Assembly: GCA_963519305.1 (NCBI GenBank)
Contig: CAUQMS010000008.1
Location: 114,359 to 178,358, forward strand
Length of the DNA: 64,000 nt
Source: Ewingella sp963519305
Lineage (GTDB): Bacteria; Pseudomonadota; Gammaproteobacteria; Enterobacterales; Enterobacteriaceae
Reading direction: 5' to 3'
Shown in pieces: positions 52,142 to 61,042 of the stretch. A program made the translations under genes and the position numbers. The first letter of the stretch is position 1; each line of letters begins with the position of its first letter. The notes beneath the pieces are model-generated. The model was not told where the DNA came from. It saw only the letters and a program-made list of their open reading frames with translations, and made no database searches.

Positions 52142-53040
52142 CAGGAAGAACCTTCTTGCTGGCAACCTAACCACCCTTCCCGTCCAGGGAAGGAGGAACG
52201 AACGACACGGCCGGTTGGTAAACTGGAGAGATCGTCTGGCAATAATTCACCCAGCGCACAGAACTGAATGCCCTGTTGGGCGGCGCGGGTCAGCAAATCG
52301 TCAAACATCTCGGCCAGCGACATACCTTCTACCTCGGCGTGAATGGTATAGACCGGTACGCCGTTGTCATGCTCGATGGCCTGCAGGATAAAATCATTAA
52401 ACGTCGCCGTGGTCACTTCATTGCCAATGACTTCGTCATAGGTCGGTAAGGTCACCGGGATCTGTACCGTGCCCGTTGCGCCGTTTTCCAGCAGCGGCAG
52501 GAAAGGTCGTTTGCCCCGGCAATCGCTGTTGTAGCGAAAACCAAAGATCTGTTTGACGTCAATCACCCGCTGATCGGCACGCCAGCCAGCTACCGCCGAG
52601 CAATCCACCGTTCTGCCGATGCTGTTTTGCAGTGCTTCCAGCCCGAGGCGAACCTGTTTTTCCAACTCAGGTTTGGACCATTTCGCCACTTTCGCCTGCC
52701 AGCCCTGATGATCCCAGGCGTGCAAGCCCACTTCATGACCGCGCTCTGCCGTCTCTTTCATCAGCGGAGCGAAATCGCGATAGATTTTCTTACCCGGCCA
52801 CGCTGTCCCGGCCAGCAGAATATCCAGCCCGTACAGTGACGCCGCATTAGAGCGCAGCATTTTCCACAGGAAGCGCGGACGTAAAAGGCGCCATAAATGA
52901 CGCCCCATGTTGTCCGGACCTACGCTGAAGAAAAAACTGGCCGTGATGTGATGTTTTTCCAGAACACGCAGTAATTGAGGGACACCCTTTCGGGTGCCGC
53001 TCCAGGTGTCGACATCAATTCGTAGTCCGACTTTTTTCAT
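52141..53040 (-). CDS. arnD: 4-deoxy-4-formamido-arabinose undecaprenyl-phosphate deformylase ArnD
   Basis: 299-residue NodB-type polysaccharide deacetylase (E. coli 296) that removes the formyl group from Ara4-formyl-N. Motif 1 GLRIDVDTWSGTRKG and the metal-binding His residues in VGLHAWDHQGWQAK are visible, with YTIHAEVEG near the C-terminus. The ATG at 53040 is preferred; TTG 53046 is the first start in frame. It follows arnA by 12 bases. Confidence 0.94.
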   Translation of the reverse strand: MKKVGLRIDVDTWSGTRKGVPQLLRVLEKHHITASFFFSVGPDNMGRHLWRLLRPRFLWKMLRSNAASLYGLDILLAGTAWPGKKIYRDFAPLMKETAERGHEVGLHAWDHQGWQAKVAKWSKPELEKQVRLGLEALQNSIGRTVDCSAVAGWRADQRVIDVKQIFGFRYNSDCRGKRPFLPLLENGATGTVQIPVTLPTYDEVIGNEVTTATFNDFILQAIEHDNGVPVYTIHAEVEGMSLAEMFDDLLTRAAQQGIQFCALGELLPDDLSSLPTGRVVRSSFPGREGWLGCQQEGSS

Positions 53041-53052
53041 GCACAAATTCCG

Positions 53053-55035
53053 TTATGCCTGAGGGCTGTCTGGATTAACCGAACGCAGGAAGAAATCGAG
53101 GGTTTTGTCGACGGTTTTATCCATCGAAACTTCAGGCGTCCAGTTCAGCAGACGTTTAGCATTTTTGATGCTAGGCGTGCGGTGCTCGACGTCCTGATAG
53201 CCTTTACCGTAGTAGCTGCTGCTTTCCACAGATTTAAAACCGGCAAACGGTGGGAACTGATCACGCAGCGGATGCGCTTCAAAGCTGCGCAACAGCATTT
53301 CTGCCAGTTCACGGATGCTGGCTTCGTTAGTCGGGTTACCGATGTTCACGATCTGCCCGTCGCAACGGTTCTCTTTGTTCTCGATGATACGGAACAGTGC
53401 TTCGATACCGTCGTTGATATCCGTGAAGCAGCGCTTCTGCTCACCGCCGTCCACCAGCTTGATCGGTGAACCTTCAACCAGGTTCAGGATCAACTGGGTG
53501 ATGGCGCGTGAGCTGCCGATACGTGCAGCATCGAGGTTATCCAGACGCGGCCCCATCCAGTTAAACGGGCGGAACAGGGTAAAGCGCAAGCCTTCTTTCA
53601 CGCCGTAGGCCCAGATAACACGGTCCAGCAGCTGTTTGGAGACGGAGTAAATCCAGCGCTGTTTGTTGATCGGGCCAACAATCAGACGTGAAGTATCTTC
53701 GTCGAACTCTTTGTCGTCACACATGCCGTAGACTTCAGACGTCGACGGGAAGATGATGCGTTTTTTGTATTTTACGCAGTCACGAACGATTTTCAGGTTC
53801 TCTTCGAAATCGAGTTCGAATACGCGCAGCGGGTTGCGGGTATATTCGATTGGCGTGGCAATCGCCACCAGCGGCAGGATAACGTCACATTTTTTGATGT
53901 GATATTCGATCCACTCGGAGTGAATGCTGATGTCACCTTCAACAAAGTGGAAGTGCGGGTTATCCATGAAACGGCTGATCGCATCTGAACTGATGTCCAG
54001 ACCGAAGATCTCATAGTTATCTTCACGCAGCAGACGTTCGCTCAGGTGGTTACCGATAAAGCCGTTCACACCGAGAATCAGCACACGCGTACGGCGTTTC
54101 ATGACCGACGTCGGCAATGAGCTGAGTTTCACATCAGGCATGATCCCCAGTTCCAGCGACAGGCGTGAACCCTGTACGTAGAGACCAGATTCGCTCTGAC
54201 CCGCCTGAATTTCCAGTGCGCCTTCGCCACATGCCACAATCAGCGGATCGCTTGACAGCACGGTACCCGGCTGTTTTTCATGCGCAGTCGCCAGCGGGCG
54301 TGAGCGCCAGATGGTCATTTTGCGCTGACCCAGATAGGTAAATGCACCCGGATACGGTTCGGTAACGGCGCGGATCAGGTTATTGATTTCGGTTGCCGGT
54401 TTGTGCCAGTGAATTTCACCATCAGCGGCGGTACGACGACCAAAATAGCTGGCCTGAGATTCATCCTGCGGCGTTAGGGTAATCTCGCCCTGCTTCATTT
54501 TTGGCAACACGTCTGCCAGCAGAACCTGTGCGGCATCGCGCACTTTGGCATGCAAGGTCAGAGCAATGTCATCAGCGCTAATCGGTACAGCGCGCTGGGC
54601 AACAATGTCACCGGCATCAGGACGTTTAACCATCTTGTGCAGAGTCACGCCGGTTTCTTTTTCGCCTTTCAGCAACGCCCAGTTAACCGGTGCGCGACCG
54701 CGGTAACGCGGCAATAAAGAACCGTGCAGGTTGAAGCCGCCCTGCGGGGCCAGGGAGAGCACGTCATCACTTATCATATTGCGATAGTAGAAGGAGAAAA
54801 TCACATCCGGCTGCAATTCACGGATGCGGTCAACCCATAACGGATGATTCACATCTTCAGGGGCATATACCGGCAGGTTTAATCCGGCACCCAGGCGGGC
54901 AACGGAGGCGAAAAAGTTGTTTTCGTCTGGGGAATCGGTATGAGTAAATACCGCTTGTACGTCATAACCAGCGTCAACCAAGGCCTGTAGCCCGACGCAA
55001 CCAATATCATGGTACGCAAATACAATCGCTTTCAT
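53053..55035 (-). CDS. arnA: Bifunctional UDP-Ara4N formyltransferase/UDP-GlcA decarboxylase ArnA
   Basis: 660-residue two-domain enzyme, exactly the E. coli length. The N-terminal formyltransferase domain (1-304) holds the catalytic Asn/His in GFNLHGSLLPRYRGRAPVNW. The C-terminal NAD-dependent decarboxylase (from about 315) starts with ILGVNGFIGNHL and holds STSEVYGM and YSVSKQLLDR. It acts in the cytoplasm on UDP-glucuronate and UDP-Ara4N. The ATG at 55035 overlaps the arnC stop. Confidence 0.97.
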   Translation of the reverse strand: MKAIVFAYHDIGCVGLQALVDAGYDVQAVFTHTDSPDENNFFASVARLGAGLNLPVYAPEDVNHPLWVDRIRELQPDVIFSFYYRNMISDDVLSLAPQGGFNLHGSLLPRYRGRAPVNWALLKGEKETGVTLHKMVKRPDAGDIVAQRAVPISADDIALTLHAKVRDAAQVLLADVLPKMKQGEITLTPQDESQASYFGRRTAADGEIHWHKPATEINNLIRAVTEPYPGAFTYLGQRKMTIWRSRPLATAHEKQPGTVLSSDPLIVACGEGALEIQAGQSESGLYVQGSRLSLELGIMPDVKLSSLPTSVMKRRTRVLILGVNGFIGNHLSERLLREDNYEIFGLDISSDAISRFMDNPHFHFVEGDISIHSEWIEYHIKKCDVILPLVAIATPIEYTRNPLRVFELDFEENLKIVRDCVKYKKRIIFPSTSEVYGMCDDKEFDEDTSRLIVGPINKQRWIYSVSKQLLDRVIWAYGVKEGLRFTLFRPFNWMGPRLDNLDAARIGSSRAITQLILNLVEGSPIKLVDGGEQKRCFTDINDGIEALFRIIENKENRCDGQIVNIGNPTNEASIRELAEMLLRSFEAHPLRDQFPPFAGFKSVESSSYYGKGYQDVEHRTPSIKNAKRLLNWTPEVSMDKTVDKTLDFFLRSVNPDSPQA

Positions 55036-56015
55036 CACTCTTCTTCCTGGCTGTTTTCGTCAGAACGCATTCCAACGACTTTTTGTACGAAATAACGGGG
55101 ACGTGCACGGACATCATTATAGATTCGCCCGATGTATTCACCGAGTAATCCCATGCCCACAAACTGCGCACCGATAAACATGAATAACAGGGCGAACAGG
55201 GTGAAGACCCCTTCAGCTGCCCACTCCGGACCATTGATTAACCGCATCAAGATCAGGAATACCGCCAGTACGAAACCAAACAGAGCAATCAGGCTACCCA
55301 CCACACTCAGCATTCGCAGAGGAGTCGTTGTCAGGCAGGTGATCAGGTCGTACATCAGGTTGATAAGTTTCATCAGGCTGTACTTTGAATCGCCAAACTC
55401 GCGTTCCGAATGTTGCACCGGAATTTCCACAGTTCTGCGCGCAAAAGTATTGGCCAAAATAGGAATAAACGTGCTGCGCTCATGGCAATGCAGCATGGCT
55501 TCGATGATATGGCGACGATAAGCGCGCAGCATACAACCATAGTCACCCATAGATTTGCCGGTAGCTCGCTGGATCATCATGTTGATCATCTTGGATGCAG
55601 ACTTACGGAACCACGAATCACGACGGTTGGCACGCACGGTACCGACAACGTCATAGCCCTCTTCCGCTTTTGCCACCAGGCGCGGAATTTCTTCCGGTGG
55701 ATTTTGCAAGTCGGCGTCAAGCGTGATCACAAGATCACCTGACACGTGGCTAAAACCCGCCATGATAGCAGAGTGCTGGCCGTAGTTACGGTTCAGCAGC
55801 ACAGCAATAATGCAGTTCTCCGGCTGTTCAGCCGCTTCGCTTAACATCTCGGCAGAACGGTCACTGCTGCCATCATCGATCAAGATGATTTCGTATTTTT
55901 GTGTGAGCTGACGGCAAGCGGCCTGTGTGCGGGAAAGCAGTGCCGGCAGGCTCTCTTCCTCGTTATAGACCGGTATGACTATCGATACTTTTTTAATAGG
56001 TTCAAATTGCGCCAC
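55035..56015 (-). CDS. arnC: Undecaprenyl-phosphate Ara4FN transferase ArnC
   Basis: 326-residue GT2 glycosyltransferase (E. coli 322). Catalytic GT2 fold from VVIPVYNEEESLPAL through LDADLQNPPEEIP, then two C-terminal membrane helices (PLRMLSVVGSLIALFGFVLA and FTLFALLFMFIGAQFVGMG). It transfers formylated Ara4N to undecaprenyl phosphate at the cytoplasmic face. It overlaps arnB by one base. Confidence 0.96.
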   Translation of the reverse strand: MAQFEPIKKVSIVIPVYNEEESLPALLSRTQAACRQLTQKYEIILIDDGSSDRSAEMLSEAAEQPENCIIAVLLNRNYGQHSAIMAGFSHVSGDLVITLDADLQNPPEEIPRLVAKAEEGYDVVGTVRANRRDSWFRKSASKMINMMIQRATGKSMGDYGCMLRAYRRHIIEAMLHCHERSTFIPILANTFARRTVEIPVQHSEREFGDSKYSLMKLINLMYDLITCLTTTPLRMLSVVGSLIALFGFVLAVFLILMRLINGPEWAAEGVFTLFALLFMFIGAQFVGMGLLGEYIGRIYNDVRARPRYFVQKVVGMRSDENSQEEE

Positions 56016-57157
56016 TACTTGGCCTCCGCAATAGAAAATAGAGCCGCGACAACGCGGTCTACATCGCTGTCCTGCATATCAGGGAACAGCGGTAAACTGC
56101 ACAAACGGTCGGTGTTCCATTCGCTGTGTGGCAGGCTTAAATCGGGATAGCGTTCGCGATAATACTTCTGCGTATGGGCTGCACGGAAATGCAAACCGGT
56201 TCCGATACCGAGCGCTTTCAGGCGCTCCATCAGTGCGTCACGGCTGATACCGCAGCGTGCTTCATCGACACGGATCATAAACAGATGCCAGGCATGCAGA
56301 TGCAGATACTCCGGCACCTTCATCGGCAGGAACGGCGACCCCTGAAGCTTTTGCAGATACAGATTCGCGAGCTCTGTACGACGCGCGTTGATTTCAGGCA
56401 GACGGCGCAGCTGAACTACGGCGATAGCCGCATGAATATCAGAAAGGTTGTATTTGAATCCCGGTTCAATCACTTCCGCCTGTGGCTTACGCCCCTGCAC
56501 TTCGCGATCAAATGCATCAACCGCAAGACCGTGGAACTTCAACGCGCGAACGCGTGCTGCCAGTTCGTCGTCATCGGTCGCCACCAGGCCACCTTCCGCA
56601 CAGGTCATATTTTTAATCGCGTGGAAGGAGAAAACAGCCGTCCCCTGCGAACCAATCCAGCGATCGCGGTAACGCGTGCCCGCGGCATGCGCCGCATCTT
56701 CAACAATGGCAATGCCATGTTTTTCGGCCAGCGCGTAGAGAGGGTCGAGGTCCAAAGGCGCGCCGGCGTAGTGCACCGGGATAATCGCTTTGGTTTTCGG
56801 CGTAATGGCGGCAGCAACATCTTCTGCGCTGACCATCAGGGTATCCGGGTCAACATCAATCATCACCGGCTCTGCACCCAGCAGAACGATCATATTGAGG
56901 GTAGAAACCCAGGTCTGAGAAGGGGTAATAACTTCATCGCCCGGGCCAATGCCCAGCGCCATGAGAGTGACGTGCATCCCACCGGTTGCCGAGCTGACAG
57001 CAATGGCATGTTTACATCCGAAGGTTGCAGCAAAATCCTGTTCGAGCTGATGCGTCTGAGGGCCCGTAGTGATCCAGCCAGAGCGCAGTACATGACTCAC
57101 CGCCTCAATTTCTTCCTCGCCCATCGAAGGACGGGAGAAAGGCAAAAAATTTTCCAT
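56015..57157 (-). CDS. arnB: UDP-Ara4O aminotransferase ArnB
   Basis: 380-residue PLP-dependent aminotransferase of the DegT/DnrJ family that makes UDP-Ara4N from UDP-4-ketopentose. The PLP lysine is in FSFHAIKNMTCAEGG; SSATGGMHVTL and VIEDAAHAAGT are further landmarks (the last as IVEDAAHAAGT). The start at 57157 (MENFLPFSRP) matches the family; the open frame continues 12 codons. It is the first gene of the operon, with PhoP- and PmrA-like boxes 55 and 100 bases upstream. Confidence 0.96.
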   Translation of the reverse strand: MENFLPFSRPSMGEEEIEAVSHVLRSGWITTGPQTHQLEQDFAATFGCKHAIAVSSATGGMHVTLMALGIGPGDEVITPSQTWVSTLNMIVLLGAEPVMIDVDPDTLMVSAEDVAAAITPKTKAIIPVHYAGAPLDLDPLYALAEKHGIAIVEDAAHAAGTRYRDRWIGSQGTAVFSFHAIKNMTCAEGGLVATDDDELAARVRALKFHGLAVDAFDREVQGRKPQAEVIEPGFKYNLSDIHAAIAVVQLRRLPEINARRTELANLYLQKLQGSPFLPMKVPEYLHLHAWHLFMIRVDEARCGISRDALMERLKALGIGTGLHFRAAHTQKYYRERYPDLSLPHSEWNTDRLCSLPLFPDMQDSDVDRVVAALFSIAEAK

Positions 57158-57211
57158 GACACAATCCCGCAAGAGGTAATTTACTCGAAACAAACTTTAG
57201 TACGCGCTCAG

Positions 57212-57228
57212 TTAACAATAATTAAACG
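57212..57228 (-). promoter_or_regulatory. PhoP-box-like repeat upstream of arnB
   Basis: On the minus strand CGTTTA-ATTAT-TGTTAA resembles the PhoP direct repeat (T/G)GTTTA-N5-(T/G)GTTTA with one mismatch in each half. A weak -10 candidate TACTAA follows nine bases later. Direct PhoP control of arn is known in Yersinia. Confidence 0.6.
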
Positions 57229-57259
57229 CAGAACTGAAATAATGAACGTACATTGACAG

Positions 57260-57282
57260 CTTAATCTTAATTTAACCTTAAG
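57260..57282 (-). promoter_or_regulatory. PmrA-box-like repeat upstream of arnB
   Basis: CTTAATTTAACCTTAAG (57266-57282) has half-sites CTTAAT and CTTAAG separated by five bases, the PmrA arrangement YTTAAK-N5-YTTAAK; a further CTTAAT precedes it at 57260-57265. It lies about 105 bases from the arnB start. Confidence 0.7.
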
Positions 57283-57449
57283 GCCCGTCAAGTTAACTCG
57301 ATGAAAAATAGAAAGATATGTGACACGGCAAGTATTTATTAAATAAATATATTAGGAATATCAGGGAGATGAATGATTTTTGGGTTATTGCTAAGATTGA
57401 AAAGCTCTATTAACGGGACCTCAACAGCGCGCAGTTAATTCTTAGCGAG

Positions 57450-57476
57450 CAATCTACTTTCACCGTAAGTAGATTG
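57450..57476. repeat. 10-bp inverted repeat between arn promoter and btuD
   Basis: CAATCTACTT (57450-57459), loop TCACCGT, AAGTAGATTG (57467-57476). No T-run on either side. It may end the btuD transcript. The rest of the 371-base region contains only AT-rich sequence and the arn control sites. Confidence 0.65.
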
Positions 57477-57528
57477 TAAACAAGCATGTCATACATTATT
57501 CAAACCGGCTGCAACGAGGTATATCTGC

Positions 57529-58290
57529 TCAATTATGCCCCACTGTCGTCATAAGCCACTGTTGTCCGGCCATGTTGTGTATCTGGAAATTGACGCCAAA
57601 TATCGGCGCCAAAAGATCAACTTGCATGACCTCCTCACGTGTTCCTGCCCTCTCAACCCGGCCATCGGCCATCAGCCATACCTGATCAGCATAGTGCATC
57701 GTATGGTTGAGGTCGTGATCGCTGATGACGGCAATGCCGCCGCTGGCGCAAAATTGTGTGATGAGGCTATCAAGGGCTAATTGCTGAGCAACATCCAGAC
57801 TGTTCAGTGGCTCATCAAGCAGCAGTAGGTGGGCATGAGGGTTAAGCGTCGGCCAGACTTGCAACAGTACGGCAACCAGCCGGACCCGCTGCCATTCGCC
57901 ACCGGATAGACGCGTTACGGGTCTTGAAAGCTTGTTCTGCAAATGCAGGGCGGATGTCAGCATGCCGATAGTCTGCTCCAGTAAAACAGGATCCGCTCCC
58001 GCAGGCTGGTGCAATGAGAGAAATTGAAACACCGGCATCATTGATACCGGTGTGGATTGCTGGCAAAGATAACCGCGTAGCTGCGAAAGCGCCTTGCCGG
58101 ATAAGCTGTCGAGCGGGTGTCCGGCAAGGTTGACACTCCCGCCCCCGTCCAGCATCCCGGCAATGCATGCCAGCAGGCTGGTTTTCCCGGCACCGTTTGG
58201 GCCGATAATATGCACCCGGCAGCCTGCGTTCACATGGCTCGTAAACGCCTGCAATCTTCCCGGCACACTCAGGTTATGGCACTCCAGCAT
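57529..58290 (-). CDS. btuD: Vitamin B12 importer ATPase BtuD
   Basis: 253-residue ABC ATPase (E. coli 249) that powers BtuC for cobalamin import. Walker A GPNGAGKTSL, signature LSGGEWQRVRL, Walker B LLLLDEPLNSLDV, and the switch His in VISDHDLNHT. It follows btuE by 28 bases. In E. coli nlpC is the next gene; here the arn operon intervenes. Confidence 0.94.
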   Translation of the reverse strand: MLECHNLSVPGRLQAFTSHVNAGCRVHIIGPNGAGKTSLLACIAGMLDGGGSVNLAGHPLDSLSGKALSQLRGYLCQQSTPVSMMPVFQFLSLHQPAGADPVLLEQTIGMLTSALHLQNKLSRPVTRLSGGEWQRVRLVAVLLQVWPTLNPHAHLLLLDEPLNSLDVAQQLALDSLITQFCASGGIAVISDHDLNHTMHYADQVWLMADGRVERAGTREEVMQVDLLAPIFGVNFQIHNMAGQQWLMTTVGHN

Positions 58291-58318
58291 AGGCTCTCCC
58301 TGCTCAGCAATATAATAG

Positions 58319-58870
58319 CTATTTCGCCAGAGCGAGTACGATCGCTTCCGTCAGCAAAGGATCTTCTGGTGTCATGTCTGGCGCGAAGCGTTGAATAACG
58401 GTACCGTCACGTCCGATCAGGAATTTCTCGAAGTTCCACAGAATGTCGCCCTGCTGCTTCGGCTCACGCCCTTTGCTTGCGAGGCGCTGATAAAATTCAC
58501 TCCCTTCCGGTTTCACTGCCTGCGGGCAGGCAGCAATCAACGCTTTATACAATGGATGGCGATTTTCACCGTTGACCTCAATTTTACTGAACATCGGGAA
58601 TTTGACGCCAAAATTGGTGGTACAGAAATTCTGGATCTCCTCCTCCGTGCCCGGTTCCTGAGCGCCAAATTCATTGCACGGGAAGCCCAGCACTTCAAAA
58701 CCCTGCCCGTGACGGGCCTGATAGAGTTTTTCCAGGCCTTCATACTGCTTGGTCAGTCCGCACTGGGACGCCACGTTAACCACCAACAGCACGGAGCCCT
58801 TATAGGCGTCCAGCGTCGTGATTTCACCGTTAATTGTTGTCAAGGGAAGGTCAAAAATTGCATTATTCAT
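58319..58870 (-). CDS. btuE: Thioredoxin/glutathione peroxidase BtuE
   Basis: 183-residue peroxidase, the E. coli length. The active-site Cys is in NVASQCGLTKQYEGL; GFPCNEFGAQEPG and WNFEKFLIGRDG are the Gln and Trp blocks. It reduces hydroperoxides in E. coli and is not needed for B12 transport despite its name. The ATG at 58870 was chosen for length, with AGGA upstream. It lies between btuC and btuD as in E. coli. Confidence 0.95.
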   Translation of the reverse strand: MNNAIFDLPLTTINGEITTLDAYKGSVLLVVNVASQCGLTKQYEGLEKLYQARHGQGFEVLGFPCNEFGAQEPGTEEEIQNFCTTNFGVKFPMFSKIEVNGENRHPLYKALIAACPQAVKPEGSEFYQRLASKGREPKQQGDILWNFEKFLIGRDGTVIQRFAPDMTPEDPLLTEAIVLALAK

Positions 58871-58976
58871 CTTTAATATCCTGCAGTTATTGGCCGATGT
58901 TTCAGGGCCGTAGGCGAAATGAAGAAAAGTCAAAGATAGCCCGTCCCTGGCGTATCGTCGGTCAATCCTGTCTGAT

Positions 58977-59987
58977 TCATCCGGCTTTGACCAGCAGCCA
59001 GATGAAAATGGGCGCCCCGAGCGTTGCTGTCACCACGCCTATCGGCAATTCAGCAGAATAGAGTGCAACGCGGGCGAGGACATCCGCTAACAGCAAAACC
59101 GCACCGCCCACCAGGGCACATGCCGGTAATAAAGCACGCTGATCAGTGATGCCGCACAGTCGCAAGATATGGGGGATCACCAGCCCGACGAAGCCAATCA
59201 CCCCGGCAATTGCCACGCTCAGCCCCACCACCCAGCCGATCGCCAGAACCAACAGATTGCGCCATACAGCCACAGAGACCCCCAGTTGCTGCGCCTGCCC
59301 GATCCCGAGTGAAAGCAGATTCAGCGTTTTACCCTGAAATATCATCCAGACCACCACGGGAATGAGCATCACGCTCAGCCAGCTTTGCCGCCAGTCCACC
59401 CCGCCAAAACCGCCCATCATCCAGTACATTAGCTGGCGTAAATCCAGATTAGTGCTGAAGTAGACCGACCAGGTCATCACGGCGCTACAGACAATACCAA
59501 TCGCGACCCCAACCAGAAGCAGGCGGGCATTGCTGAGCAGGCGCTGTCTTGCGAAGTGTAATAATAAGAAGGTGATCACCAGCGCACCGCCGACGGCAGA
59601 AAGGCTCATGACCCACACCGGTAGCAGGCCGCTTCCCAACATAACGCACAGTACCAACGCCACACCGGCGCCGTTGGCAACGCCGAGCAGTCCGGGTTCA
59701 GCCAAGGGGTTTTCAAAAAGGGACTGCATAACCGCACCGGAGACTGCCAGCCCTGCCCCTACCAGAATCACAGCGATTGCACGGGGAAGGCGTAACTGCC
59801 AGACGAAAAGCCGCCCTTGTGGGCTTGACCAGCTATCCGGCCACAGCCAGTTTTCGCCCGCGCAGAGGCTGAAAAGGAAAACCGCAATCAGCAACCCGGT
59901 GAACAGAATCAATAAGCGGCGATCCCGGCGTTTTTGCCGCCGTTCAAGCTCGGAGAAAGAAGGGAGTGTTTTGAGCAAGTCCGGCAT
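58977..59987 (-). CDS. btuC: Vitamin B12 importer permease BtuC
   Basis: 336-residue FecCD-type permease (E. coli 326) with about ten helices. Signatures GAVMQSLFENPLAEPGLLGV and GVIGFVGLVIPHILRLCG are clear; YWMMGGFGGVDWRQSW is specific to BtuC. Candidate starts in frame are 60044, 59999 and 59987; I chose 59987 (MPDLLKTLPSF) from the AGGA upstream, and the true one may be one of the others. No cobalamin riboswitch is evident before it. Confidence 0.9.
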   Translation of the reverse strand: MPDLLKTLPSFSELERRQKRRDRRLLILFTGLLIAVFLFSLCAGENWLWPDSWSSPQGRLFVWQLRLPRAIAVILVGAGLAVSGAVMQSLFENPLAEPGLLGVANGAGVALVLCVMLGSGLLPVWVMSLSAVGGALVITFLLLHFARQRLLSNARLLLVGVAIGIVCSAVMTWSVYFSTNLDLRQLMYWMMGGFGGVDWRQSWLSVMLIPVVVWMIFQGKTLNLLSLGIGQAQQLGVSVAVWRNLLVLAIGWVVGLSVAIAGVIGFVGLVIPHILRLCGITDQRALLPACALVGGAVLLLADVLARVALYSAELPIGVVTATLGAPIFIWLLVKAG

Positions 59988-60102
59988 GAAAATGGGCATC
60001 CTGGCGCGATTGCCTCTCAGCAAATCAGCGGGTACGGGGGTCAATAAGTGAGTATCCTACCGATTCTATGTCATTTTTTGTCGAAATTTTCTAAAAGCCC
60101 AT

Positions 60103-60131
60103 AAAAAAAGCCAGCACATATGCGCTGGCCT
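60103..60131 (-). terminator. Terminator after the DUF2502 gene
   Basis: On the minus strand GCCAGC-GCATATGT-GCTGGC followed by TTTTTTT. Confidence 0.9.
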
Positions 60132-60148
60132 TTGGAAAGTGATCCGAC

Positions 60149-60556
60149 TTAGTGACGTTGACCGTCTGGTGGAATCGGCTGTCCGTTCCCCTGATGGTTA
60201 TCATGCCCGCCCTGATGCCCGTTGCTAACATGGTGAGGGTCACCATGTTGTTGCTGCTGATGATGTGGTGGTTGTTCATGGGCACGATCATAATATTGCT
60301 TCGGTGGCGGTGAAGGCTGCCAGCGGTCACCGCGCCAGTACATACCATGATTATTGCGGTCACCTACGTGATGCCCCTGATGTTCGTGCCACCACTGCGG
60401 TGGCCGCCAGTCGTAACCATCCCAGTAGTATCCGCGCTGGTCCTGATCTCCGATGTGAACCGACACGCCAGGTACATTGACGTCTACCGTCACCCCTGCC
60501 TGTGCGACGACAGGCAGTGCCAGTGCACAACAAAGCAGTAATAGAGATTTTTTCAC
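60149..60556 (-). CDS. His-rich secreted DUF2502 (YpeC-like) protein
   Basis: 135-residue exported protein with a signal peptide ending PVVAQAG. The core VSVHIGDQDQRGYYWDGYDW and MYWRGDRWQ matches the DUF2502 family, which includes E. coli YpeC, a periplasmic protein of unknown function. The C-terminal 65 residues are low complexity: 16 His in the whole chain plus runs of Gln, Gly and Pro (PPHHQQQQHGDPHH, HQGGHDNHQGNG), suggesting metal binding. The GTG at 60556 is preferred, with AGGTGG about 5 bases upstream; a GTG three codons earlier is also possible. It stands between btuC and ihfA, where E. coli has nothing. Confidence 0.85.
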   Translation of the reverse strand: MKKSLLLLCCALALPVVAQAGVTVDVNVPGVSVHIGDQDQRGYYWDGYDWRPPQWWHEHQGHHVGDRNNHGMYWRGDRWQPSPPPKQYYDRAHEQPPHHQQQQHGDPHHVSNGHQGGHDNHQGNGQPIPPDGQRH

Positions 60557-60832
60557 AGTATCCACCTTATTTATTTCATAAACCTGTTCTTAACGAAATT
60601 TATAACAAGCAGAAATAAGGCTGACCATGAGAGAAAAGGAGTTTTTCGGTTAACTTTCTTACAGCTTACAAAAATAATACAAACATTTCCCCGCTGAAAT
60701 ATAACAGCAGGGGGATGCGGCGAAACTATTCAATTCTTATAATGCTCTTAACATATCTTAACGCTAGCCTGACAACAGCGTGATGCCATTCTATTTATAC
60801 TGTATGTGTTTAATCACACTAAGGATATATAT

Positions 60833-60958
60833 ATGCGCCGTATCATCGCTTTCTTAAGTGTCGCTCTGGTTATCGTCAGCCTGAGTGGTTGTATCTTCCC
60901 TGGCCCTTACGGCCATGGCGGTTATCATGATGGTGGACATCCACACTATTGGCACTGA
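60833..60958 (+). CDS. 41-residue His-rich lipoprotein
   Basis: A small frame: MRRIIAFLSVALVIVSL, then the lipobox LSGC at residues 17-20, then a Pro/Gly/His tail PYGHGGYHDGGHPHYWH. After lipidation of Cys20 only 22 residues remain, five of them His. AAGGA lies 8 bases before the ATG and a TATACT (60796-60801) is a possible -10. A clean terminator follows at 61043. Upstream, CTTAAC is directly repeated with a 10-base period near 60748-60764. I do not recognise an E. coli counterpart at this locus; membrane targeting by residue 2 of the mature part (Ile) would favour the outer membrane. Confidence 0.85.
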   Translation: MRRIIAFLSVALVIVSLSGCIFPGPYGHGGYHDGGHPHYWH

Positions 60959-61042
60959 TAGTTAAACGTTTAATTCGTTTATTCTGTTTTTCTCTGACTG
61001 GCATCAGGAGAAACTGACCACTTTTATAATTACATTTCGAAT

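Noticed and set aside
57450..57476. Intrinsic terminator for btuD
   Set aside because: The 10-bp stem is perfect but lacks a T-run on either strand, so it is listed as an inverted repeat only.
59988..60102. Cobalamin riboswitch before btuC
   Set aside because: No B12-box-like conserved core is seen in the short gap before btuC.
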